From NCBI GenBank assembly GCA_946482495.1, contig CAMLRV010000068.1:1-10492 (forward strand): a stretch of 10,492 bases of DNA, read 5' to 3'. The number at the start of each line of letters is the position of its first letter. Positions within the stretch are counted from its first letter, which is position 1. A program made the position numbers and the translations under genes. Positions 1 through 6,373 of the stretch are shown piece after piece. Source of the stretch: an uncultured Flavobacteriia bacterium (GTDB lineage: Bacteria; Bacteroidota; Bacteroidia; Flavobacteriales; Flavobacteriaceae). The notes beneath the pieces were generated by a model. The model worked only from the letters and a program-made list of their open reading frames with translations, was not told the DNA's origin and ran no database searches.

Positions 1-881
1 TGATATAAAAAGCTAGGTTTTGTTCCGAAAATAACATTGCTGTATTTCATCTCTTCTACATTTTCATAATCTTTTTTGAAATTACCAGCTACATAATCTA
101 CAATAAATGACGCTTTAATTTTACTATCCATCACTTCGAAATCGAAAGCTGGTTTTACAAAAAATCTGTTTTCTCCTGAACCAAATTTATCTGAAAAACG
201 TTTGAATTGCATAGAAGCATCATTAAATAATCCGTCTTTAAACTCCATTCTTCCGCCTAGTGAAATCGTATTATAACTTTGTTTCGGATCAATAGAACTA
301 ATTGTAGCTTCATCAAAAATGATGTTTTCAGTTGGTAATCCGTACCAATTAATTGTTTGATTTTTCGCACCCAAATCAACATTCCAATTCATGTCTTTGG
401 TTCTACTTCCATAAGTAAAATCTAAACCAGTTAAGTAATAATTATCATCTAAAACCGCATCTTTGATTCCACCTTGAGAAGACAAATGACGTAACAATCC
501 ACCCACATAATCTGTTTTACTCAATTGATGTGCTAAAAATACTTCTCCATTTACAGTTCCGTAATTTCCAGCTCCAAGAGAAACATAATTTGAGAAACCT
601 TTTACTTGTTCTTCTTTATCCACATCGGCAGCACGACCTTTTGAAGGTACAAAAGTTGAGGCTACTGGGAAAGAAAATATTTGGTATTTAATTGGAATTT
701 TAGGTTCCACTACTTCTTCTTCTACGGCTGGCGTTTCTTTTACTTTAAAAGCATCAGAAATAGTTGGCGTATATGGTTTTACAATATTTACAACTTCGCT
801 ACCAATATTTTCGTCTTGCTTTTGAGCAAAACCAATTTGAATAGCTACAATGGCGATGATACTAAAAATTACTTTTTTCAT
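1..881 (-). CDS. Outer-membrane beta-barrel protein of the flavobacterial 'TonB-dependent receptor' type, N-terminal 293 residues, cut by left edge
   Basis: Reading the minus strand from the ATG at 881-879 gives an uninterrupted frame of 293 codons that leaves the window without a stop. Residues 1-19 form a signal peptide (two lysines, a hydrophobic core, then GFA before Gln20), with cleavage expected between Ala19 and Gln20, so the product is exported. Residues 20-95 are a low-complexity acidic/proline linker with the phrase VVNIVKPYTPTISDAFK at 30-46, which I remember as conserved at the start of this flavobacterial family. From about residue 97 the sequence alternates aromatic and small residues as in amphipathic outer-membrane strands (for example 97-118, 147-159, 164-172, 204-215, 240-250 and 256-265). 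There is no plug-like domain between signal peptide and strands, so a classical TonB-dependent transport role is doubtful. It lies 100 bases downstream of the TPR gene on the same strand, with no good promoter in between, so co-transcription is likely. The leader before the ATG is A-rich (AAAACAAAACAA). Family assignment is from memory of such proteins; substrate and role are unknown. Confidence 0.85.
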   Translation of the reverse strand, partial: MKKVIFSIIAIVAIQIGFAQKQDENIGSEVVNIVKPYTPTISDAFKVKETPAVEEEVVEPKIPIKYQIFSFPVASTFVPSKGRAADVDKEEQVKGFSNYVSLGAGNYGTVNGEVFLAHQLSKTDYVGGLLRHLSSQGGIKDAVLDDNYYLTGLDFTYGSRTKDMNWNVDLGAKNQTINWYGLPTENIIFDEATISSIDPKQSYNTISLGGRMEFKDGLFNDASMQFKRFSDKFGSGENRFFVKPAFDFEVMDSKIKASFIVDYVAGNFKKDYENVEEMKYSNVIFGTKPSFLY

Positions 882-893
882 TTGTTTTGTTTT

Positions 894-932
894 AACCGCA
901 AAGACGCAAAGGTTTTCGCAAGGTTCGCAATG
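894..932. repeat. Degenerate tandem CGCAA repeat element
   Basis: CGCAA occurs four times in 34 bases, at 897-901, 905-909, 917-921 and 926-930 (periods 8, 12 and 9). On the minus strand, which is the transcribed sense here, the units read TTGCGAACC, TTGCGAAAACC, TTTGCGTC and TTTGCGGTT. The element fills the spacer between the TPR gene and the barrel gene. From memory, sequences of this type (CTTTGCGTCTTTGCGGTT) recur between genes in many Bacteroidota genomes and give rise to spurious peptides containing NRKDAK. That the units are repeated is seen directly; that the element is dispersed through the genome is recalled, not shown here. Confidence 0.7.
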
Positions 933-947
933 TTTTTAATTTAATAT

Positions 948-978
948 TTCGTAATTCAAAATTTGTAAATCGTAAATC
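948..978. repeat. Short degenerate TCGTAA-type repeats
   Basis: Three related ten-base units follow each other: TTCGTAATTC at 948-957, TTTGTAAATC at 962-971 and ATCGTAAATC at 969-978 (the last two overlap by three bases). They sit immediately after the stop codon of the TPR gene when read on the minus strand, next to the CGCAA repeat. In such AT-rich sequence part of the likeness may be chance. I see no hairpin followed by a T-tract here, so it does not look like an intrinsic terminator. Confidence 0.4.
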
Positions 979-981
979 AAC

Positions 982-3900
982 TTACTTCGTTACCGACGAA
1001 TTCGTTTTTGCTTCTTCGGCTTTGATTTTATCTAATTCAGTTTGACATTCTGCCACAACATCTGGAAATTCTGTAAAATTGTCTATGATACTTTGCAGGA
1101 TTTCTGTAGCCTGGAAACTATCTTTTAATCCGTAATAGTTTTTAGCCATTACTAATAATGATTTTGAACCGAAATATTTATATCCAGAATACGTTCCAGA
1201 ATATTTTTCTACTACCTTATTTGAAGCATCAAACTTTCCTTCTTTATTTTTAAAATAAGCGTCGTAATACAACGCTTCGGCAGCTAATTCACCTTTTGCT
1301 ATTTTCTGTAATTTCGCGTAAGCCTCTTTCGCTTTAGCATCATTATTGGTTTTTATAGCAGAACGAGCAATAATAATTTGTGCGTCACTTTTAATTTTAT
1401 CATCAATTTTCGGATTTTTTAAAACTTTATCTGAATAGATTTCTGAATTAGCATAATCTTGTTTTTCGTAATAACATTTCATCAAATTCGATTGCGCAAA
1501 TGTGGTATTTTGAGGATATTCTGCATCCGTTTCTAAACGTTTTAAAGCAGGAATTGCCAAATCGCAATTTTTATCTTTTAAATGAATTTCAGATAAACGA
1601 ACTAAAGCTTGTTCTGTAAATTCATTTCTTGGTTTTGCAATTACATAATCATAATGCGGAATGGCATTTTTCTCTAATTTATCCGCAAAATATAATTGCG
1701 CCAAGTAGAAATGAACCTTCAAGGCATTTAATCCGTTTGGAAATTGCGCCAAATATCCAGTAAAACCATCAATTGCTTTTTTAGCATTATTCGCTAAATA
1801 TTGTTTTTCAGCCGATTCATACATGTCGGTATCTAATTCGGCATCCGATACTTCCACAAATGAAAGTGTTTTTACCCAAGCTGCATATTCCGCTACTCTT
1901 CCGTTAGATTTATAAATACTTTTTGCTGTTTCAACAGCTTCTAAAGATTCAGGAGAATTTGGAAATTCTGCTACTACTTTTTTGAACTTCGTAATCGCAG
2001 CATCATCTTTATCTGTGTTATAATAAATTAAACCTTGTTTTAATATCGATTTAGCTACATAAGCGCTATTCTTGTTACTATTGATAATAACATCAAATGT
2101 AGCAATTGCTTTATCATTTTGTTCTTCAGCAGCATAAGTATTAGCTAATTCATATAAAGCATCGTCTAAATACTGAGATGTTTTATAAGTTGTAACGAAC
2201 TTGTTTAAATCTTCAATTTTTTTATCATTTTTATTTACAAATCCGTAACTCATTCCTTTTTGGAAAGCTGCATAATCAGCATCTACACATTTTAATTCGA
2301 TAGCTTTGTTATATGCATCCATTGCTGGCCAATATTTTGAAGAAATATAATTACAATCCGCTACTCGTAAATAGGCATCCGTTAAACGATTTCTATCATC
2401 TTTAGATTGTTCGATATACGAATTGAAATATGGAATTGCATTTTGGTATTCTTTAATTTTAAAATACGCATAACCTAAATTATAATTAACCGTTTTGTTT
2501 TCTGGTGTTTGATTTGCAGCAGCACTATTTAAAAACTGCTTATAGGTTAAAACTGCTTCTGAAAATTGATCTAAACTGTATTCACATTCCCCTTTCCAAA
2601 AAGTAGCACGAGCCGTAATTTTAGGGTCTTTATTTTCTGTTAACGATTTTTTGAATAAGGCATAAGCATCTTGATATTTTCCATCAGTATACACTTCTAG
2701 ACCTCTATAAAAAGCCACTTTTTGATAGGCCGCTTTGTTTTCAGGCGTTTTATTTTTTTCTAATAAAACCAAAGCTTCTGTGTAGTTTTTAGATGTGATA
2801 TACGAATTAATCAATAAGCTTTTCAATTCTTGATTATTTGGATTTGATGGATATTTATCCATAAATTGTTTTAAAATCTCAGGAGTAGAAACATACGGAT
2901 TTCCAATTTCGTAACTCAATTTCGTGTAATTTAATGCCGCATCTTCCTGAATTTTAGCATCAAAAGTCATTTCTGAAGCTGTTTTAAACGCATTTAACGC
3001 TTGTTGTTTTTTATCGGTATTCAAATAACTTTCCGCTAAATGATAATAGGCATTTTGTGCCACAAAATCGTTCCCGTCAATAATTTTATTGAATTGCGTA
3101 ATCGCTTTTTCATAATCTTTTTGTTGATAAAAAGTATAGCCTAATTGGTAATAATCCGTGTTGGTCCATTTTCCATTTTTACCTCTATAGGCTTGTAAAT
3201 ATGGTAATGCTTTATCATATTTTTTTAGATTGAAATAACTTTCTCCAATAATTTTCGACAATTCACTTTTTTCTAAAGCATTAGATTTTTTCAATTGTGG
3301 TTCACCTAAATCAATTGCTTTTTGAAAATTTCCCAATTTAAAATTCATATCTGCCTGAAAATAACCCATTTTTTCTTTGTACTTATCTTGGTCAGAAACT
3401 TGTCCGAAAAGCTCATTAGCTTCTTGGTAATTATCCCCTTCATAAGCCAAATAACCTAAGTAATATTTTGCTTGATTTCCGTATTCTTTAGAATTGGCAA
3501 CTTTATTTAAATACTTATTTGCATCTTTATTATTTTTGGTTGCGAAACTCGCATATCCACGCTGAAAATTAGCTTTTTCAAAATCTGCTGCTGATAAATC
3601 TGGTTCATGAATATTTTCGTACCATTTTAAAGATTGCGTATAATTTCCTTCAGCAAAATAATACTGAGCCACTTCAACATAAGCTGAATTTCTTTTCGTA
3701 CTTGTTGGGTGATTTTCTATAAATGATTCCATTAACGAATCGGCACCAGATTGATTCGTTCTTATAGCACAATTAGCAATGTAATAATCACAATCCGATA
3801 TAATTTCTTCAGAAGTAGAAGTACTTTTTACTTTATCAAATAAAATTTGAGCGGCTTGAAATTGTTGCTCTTTGTATAATTGAATTGCTTTGTTATAGTC

Positions 3901-3993
3901 TTGATTTTGGTCTGTATAAACTGCAGATTGCTGAGCAACAATACTTTGCGAAACAAAAAGCAATAGTAAGGATAACTTGGTGATAACGTTCAT
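982..3993 (-). CDS. Large secreted TPR-repeat protein (1003 aa), partner of the neighbouring outer-membrane protein
   Basis: Residues 1-20 are a signal peptide (hydrophobic LSLLLLFV core, SIVA before Gln21). The residue after the expected cut is not Cys, so this is a soluble periplasmic or surface protein rather than a lipoprotein. The rest is almost wholly tetratricopeptide repeats. About sixteen can be recognised by second helices of the type 'Y-x-x-A-I-x-x-F/Y', for example KKYDKALPYLQAY, KDYEKAITQFNKII, GKYQDAYALFKKSL, KEYQNAIPYFNSYI and SKYWPAMDAYNKAI. Several carry a BamD/YbgF-like FPNSPES or FPNG element (around 'KKVVAEFPNSPES' and 'GYLAQFPNG'). TPR arrays bind other proteins, so a scaffold or assembly role in the envelope is likely, but no enzyme motif is present and the partner is unknown. 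The gene is followed on the same strand by the barrel-protein gene, an order I recall from other Flavobacterium genomes. The start at 3993 gives the signal peptide directly, and a promoter match lies 24 bases upstream. Length and repeats are seen; the pairing role is inference. Confidence 0.93.
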   Translation of the reverse strand: MNVITKLSLLLLFVSQSIVAQQSAVYTDQNQDYNKAIQLYKEQQFQAAQILFDKVKSTSTSEEIISDCDYYIANCAIRTNQSGADSLMESFIENHPTSTKRNSAYVEVAQYYFAEGNYTQSLKWYENIHEPDLSAADFEKANFQRGYASFATKNNKDANKYLNKVANSKEYGNQAKYYLGYLAYEGDNYQEANELFGQVSDQDKYKEKMGYFQADMNFKLGNFQKAIDLGEPQLKKSNALEKSELSKIIGESYFNLKKYDKALPYLQAYRGKNGKWTNTDYYQLGYTFYQQKDYEKAITQFNKIIDGNDFVAQNAYYHLAESYLNTDKKQQALNAFKTASEMTFDAKIQEDAALNYTKLSYEIGNPYVSTPEILKQFMDKYPSNPNNQELKSLLINSYITSKNYTEALVLLEKNKTPENKAAYQKVAFYRGLEVYTDGKYQDAYALFKKSLTENKDPKITARATFWKGECEYSLDQFSEAVLTYKQFLNSAAANQTPENKTVNYNLGYAYFKIKEYQNAIPYFNSYIEQSKDDRNRLTDAYLRVADCNYISSKYWPAMDAYNKAIELKCVDADYAAFQKGMSYGFVNKNDKKIEDLNKFVTTYKTSQYLDDALYELANTYAAEEQNDKAIATFDVIINSNKNSAYVAKSILKQGLIYYNTDKDDAAITKFKKVVAEFPNSPESLEAVETAKSIYKSNGRVAEYAAWVKTLSFVEVSDAELDTDMYESAEKQYLANNAKKAIDGFTGYLAQFPNGLNALKVHFYLAQLYFADKLEKNAIPHYDYVIAKPRNEFTEQALVRLSEIHLKDKNCDLAIPALKRLETDAEYPQNTTFAQSNLMKCYYEKQDYANSEIYSDKVLKNPKIDDKIKSDAQIIIARSAIKTNNDAKAKEAYAKLQKIAKGELAAEALYYDAYFKNKEGKFDASNKVVEKYSGTYSGYKYFGSKSLLVMAKNYYGLKDSFQATEILQSIIDNFTEFPDVVAECQTELDKIKAEEAKTNSSVTK

Positions 3994-4016
3994 AATTGTA
4001 TCGATTATTTAAGTTT

Positions 4017-4051
4017 CAAATATATCAAAACGATATGACTATAAACGCAAA
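4017..4051 (-). promoter_or_regulatory. Bacteroidota-type promoter of the TPR gene
   Basis: On the minus strand TATATTTG (4024-4017) matches the -7 consensus TAnnTTTG of Bacteroidota, and TTTG (4051-4048) matches the -33 element with a 23-base spacer, at the upper end of the usual range. Transcription would start near 4011-4013, leaving a leader of roughly 18-20 bases before the ATG at 3993. Confidence 0.6.
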
Positions 4052-4065
4052 AATTATCCTAAATA

Positions 4066-4098
4066 TTGTAATTGAAATTATTTAGATGAATAATTTTG
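4066..4098 (+). promoter_or_regulatory. Bacteroidota-type promoter of the ftsE-led operon; decides the ftsE start
   Basis: TAATTTTG at 4091-4098 is a perfect match to TAnnTTTG, and TTG at 4066-4068 lies 22 bases upstream as a -33 element. Transcription would begin near 4103-4105. The longest possible reading frame of the next gene starts at a TTG codon at 4096-4098, which is inside this -7 box and so would not be transcribed. This supports the ATG at 4144 as the true start, with a leader of about 40 bases. Confidence 0.6.
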
Positions 4099-4143
4099 TT
4101 TAGCCGTGAAATGTTTCTATTTTTACACATTAATTATATTACT

Positions 4144-4827
4144 ATGAGTCAAACGATTTTATCATTAAAAGACGTTTCTATATATCAAGAAAACAATTTA
4201 ATCTTATCTAACATAAATTTAGAAGTTCAAAAAGGAGAATTTTTATATTTTATTGGAAAAACTGGTTCTGGAAAAAGTAGCATTATGAAAGTGCTTTATG
4301 CCGATTTACCACTAAAAGATGGCGAAGGAACTATTGTAGATTATGATTTAAATACTTTAAAAGAAAAAGACATTCCCTATTTAAGAAGAAAAATTGGAAT
4401 CGTTTTTCAAGATTTCAAACTTTTATCGGACAGAAGCATTAAAGACAATTTAATTTTTGTTTTAAAGGCTACAGGTTGGGTTGATCCTGTTGAAATGAAC
4501 AATCAAATTCAGGAAGTGTTGGAAAAAGTAGGTATGGGTAATTTTGCTAGTAAAATGCCACATCAACTTTCTGGAGGTGAACAACAACGTGTGGCTATTG
4601 CAAGAGCCTTATTAAATGATCCTGAATTAATTTTAGCAGACGAACCTTCTGGAAACTTAGATCCACAAACGAGTATTGAAATTATGGAGGTGTTAAAAAA
4701 GATTAATGCTAATGGTAAAACTATCATTATGGCTACTCATGATTATGCTTTGTTATTAAAATATCCATCTAAAACTTTAAAATTTGAAGATGGTAAAGTT
4801 TTTGAAGTTGTACAAAAGTCTGTGTAA
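4144..4827 (+). CDS. ftsE: FtsE-like cell-division ABC ATPase
   Basis: This 227-residue cytoplasmic ABC ATPase has every nucleotide-site motif: Walker [10 protein letters not shown] (38-46), Q-loop Gln89, signature LSGGE (142-146), Walker B LILADEP (162-168), D-loop NLD (171-173) and switch His199. The stretch [19 protein letters not shown] (84-102) is typical of FtsE, and the length matches that family. FtsE normally works with the membrane protein FtsX to couple division to peptidoglycan hydrolase control. No FtsX is in this window; I recall that in Bacteroidota ftsX lies elsewhere, near uppP. The ATG at 4144 was chosen over an in-frame TTG at 4096 because that TTG lies in the promoter and would add 16 residues not expected for the family. 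A LolD/MacB-type ATPase is the main alternative, as these are close relatives. Motifs are seen; the FtsE name rests on recognised family sequence. Confidence 0.82.
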   Translation: MSQTILSLKDVSIYQENNLILSNINLEVQKGEFLYFIGKTGSGKSSIMKVLYADLPLKDGEGTIVDYDLNTLKEKDIPYLRRKIGIVFQDFKLLSDRSIKDNLIFVLKATGWVDPVEMNNQIQEVLEKVGMGNFASKMPHQLSGGEQQRVAIARALLNDPELILADEPSGNLDPQTSIEIMEVLKKINANGKTIIMATHDYALLLKYPSKTLKFEDGKVFEVVQKSV

Positions 4828-4829
4828 CG

Positions 4830-4856
4830 TTTTGTAAGAATAATATACTTATATTG
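4830..4856 (+). promoter_or_regulatory. Weak promoter-like region with a near-palindrome ahead of the DUF4199 gene
   Basis: The 56-base gap after ftsE contains TTTTG (4830-4834) and TATATTGC (4850-4857), a poor match to TAnnTTTG at a short 15-base spacing. Between them lies a 17-base near-palindrome at 4835-4851 (seven of eight pairs match). The leader after it is A-rich with four ACTA units (4861-4881). A secondary promoter is possible, but read-through from ftsE is equally compatible. Confidence 0.25.
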
Positions 4857-4883
4857 CATAACTAACTAAAAACTAAAACTATT

Positions 4884-5414
4884 ATGAACGAAATTATTAA
4901 GAAAAACGGAGTTAAATTTGGAGTAATCGCAGGAATTTTTTCAATATTTTCTACTGCAACTTTGTATGCAATAAGTATTGATTCTTTCGGTAATCCTTTA
5001 ACAGGAATTGTGTTAATCCTTATCTACATTGGTTTAGGAATTTATGCCGTTTCTCAAGCAAAAAAACAATTAAACAATAACATTAATTTCAAAGAAGCAT
5101 TTACTACTTACTTTATTTATTCTGCAATTGGAATTATAATTGGTCAGATTTTCATGTATATTCTTTTCAATTTTATCGATGTAGAAGCTAAACAACAATT
5201 AGTTGAATTATCTATAAATAAAGCAGTAGAATTAATGAAAAAATTTGATGCTCCAGCTGCAGATATCAAAAAAGCGGTAATTGAAATGAAAGAAAATGAC
5301 AATTATTCTTTAGGTGGAATTTTAAAAGGTTCTGCAATGAGTATTCTTATGGCTTCAATAGTTGGATTAATTGTGGCAGCAGTAATGAAAAGCAAAACAA
5401 CATATAACGAATAA
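4884..5414 (+). CDS. DUF4199 family four-helix inner-membrane protein
   Basis: This 176-residue protein has four likely membrane segments, at about residues 11-31, 38-57, 73-98 and 148-168. A charged, amphipathic loop (about 100-147) lies between the third and fourth. The arrangement and phrases such as NINFKEAFTTYFIYSAIG (66-83) match the DUF4199 family, common in Bacteroidota and, to my knowledge, without an assigned function. No signal peptide beyond the first helix and no catalytic motif is seen. The stop codon abuts the ATG of the glycosyltransferase with no base between them, so the two are very probably translated from one message and may act together in the membrane. It is not FtsX: it is much shorter and lacks the large loop between helices one and two. 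Confidence 0.85.
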   Translation: MNEIIKKNGVKFGVIAGIFSIFSTATLYAISIDSFGNPLTGIVLILIYIGLGIYAVSQAKKQLNNNINFKEAFTTYFIYSAIGIIIGQIFMYILFNFIDVEAKQQLVELSINKAVELMKKFDAPAADIKKAVIEMKENDNYSLGGILKGSAMSILMASIVGLIVAAVMKSKTTYNE

Positions 5415-6356
5415 ATGAATATATCACTAGTAATTCCACTTTTAAACGAACAAGAATCGTTACCAGAATTATCTAAATGGATTGAGAAAGTTATGACTAG
5501 TCATAACTTTTCTTATGAAATATTGTTTATAGATGATGGTAGTACCGATGCGTCTTGGCAAACTATTTTAGACTTACAAAAAACAAATCCTAATATAAAA
5601 GGAATTAAGTTTTTGCGTAATTATGGTAAAAGTCAAGCACTACATGCTGGTTTTGCAAAAGCATCGGGAGATGTTGTAATTACTATGGATGCCGACTTAC
5701 AAGATAGTCCAGATGAGATTCCAGAATTATTCGACTTAGTTCAAAATCAAGGCTATGATTTAATTTCTGGTTGGAAGAAAAAACGATACGATTCAGTGGT
5801 TTTTAAAAATATTCCATCAAAACTTTTCAATTGGGCAGCTAGAAGAATTTCTGGTGTAAAGTTAAACGACTTCAATTGCGGATTGAAAGCTTATAATAAA
5901 GTGGTGATTAAAAACATAGAGGTTTCTGGTGAAATGCATCGCTATATTCCAGTACTGGCAAAGAACGCTGGATTTGGGAAAATTGGTGAAAAAGTGGTAA
6001 TTCATCAAGCTAGAAAATACGGAAGCTCAAAATTTGGTATAGACAGATTTGTAAACGGGTTTTTAGATTTAATTACAATTTGGTTTTTATCGAAATTCGG
6101 AAAACGTCCAATGCACTTTTTTGGATTATTAGGAACTTTAATGTTTGTAATCGGATTTCTTTTAGCTTTATATATGGGAATTGATAAATTATTTTTCCAT
6201 ACAACTGCAAGATTAATCGCAAACCGACCAGAGTTTTACATCGCTTTAACCACCATGATTATTGGTACGCAAAAATTTTTAGCTGGATTTTTAGGCGAAA
6301 TTATTTTACGTACAAAAAGCAACGAAGAACGCTACAAAATAGCGGAGACATTATAA
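5415..6356 (+). CDS. GT2 family glycosyltransferase, DPM1/GtrB-like, membrane-anchored
   Basis: This 313-residue protein has an N-terminal GT-A catalytic domain followed by two C-terminal membrane helices. Visible motifs are the nucleotide-binding start IPLLNEQESLP (7-17), DDGSTD (40-45), the metal-binding DADLQD (92-97, DxD at 92 and 94), GWKKKRYD (119-126), MHRYIP (174-179) and RKYGSSKFG (200-208). Helices lie at about 233-256 and 276-298. This is the layout of bacterial polyprenyl-phosphate glycosyltransferases (GtrB, ArnC and dolichol-phosphate mannose synthase relatives), which move a sugar from a nucleotide donor to undecaprenyl phosphate at the cytoplasmic face. The particular sugar cannot be read from the sequence. 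The gene begins directly after the DUF4199 stop and is 17 bases ahead of the phospho-sugar mutase gene, which could help supply its donor. Class is firm; acceptor and donor are inference. Confidence 0.9.
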   Translation: MNISLVIPLLNEQESLPELSKWIEKVMTSHNFSYEILFIDDGSTDASWQTILDLQKTNPNIKGIKFLRNYGKSQALHAGFAKASGDVVITMDADLQDSPDEIPELFDLVQNQGYDLISGWKKKRYDSVVFKNIPSKLFNWAARRISGVKLNDFNCGLKAYNKVVIKNIEVSGEMHRYIPVLAKNAGFGKIGEKVVIHQARKYGSSKFGIDRFVNGFLDLITIWFLSKFGKRPMHFFGLLGTLMFVIGFLLALYMGIDKLFFHTTARLIANRPEFYIALTTMIIGTQKFLAGFLGEIILRTKSNEERYKIAETL

Positions 6357-6373
6357 TACATTTACATAAGAAC

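Noticed and set aside
681..944. Plus-strand open frame of 87 codons ending in NRKDAKVFARFAM
   Set aside because: It is antisense to the signal-peptide end of the barrel gene and its C-terminus is merely the CGCAA repeat translated. The composition (many Phe, Asn, Tyr) is not protein-like.
882..981. Separate promoter for the barrel gene within the repeat spacer
   Set aside because: No TAnnTTTG match is found on the minus strand; the nearest (AACCTTTG) breaks the conserved first T and is part of the repeat.
986..1000. Hairpin TTCGT-ACGAA at the end of the TPR gene as a terminator
   Set aside because: The stem has only five pairs, lies within the coding end and is not followed by a T-tract in the direction of transcription.
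4884..5414. DUF4199 protein as the missing FtsX
   Set aside because: At 176 residues it is far shorter than FtsX (near 300) and lacks a large periplasmic loop between the first two helices.
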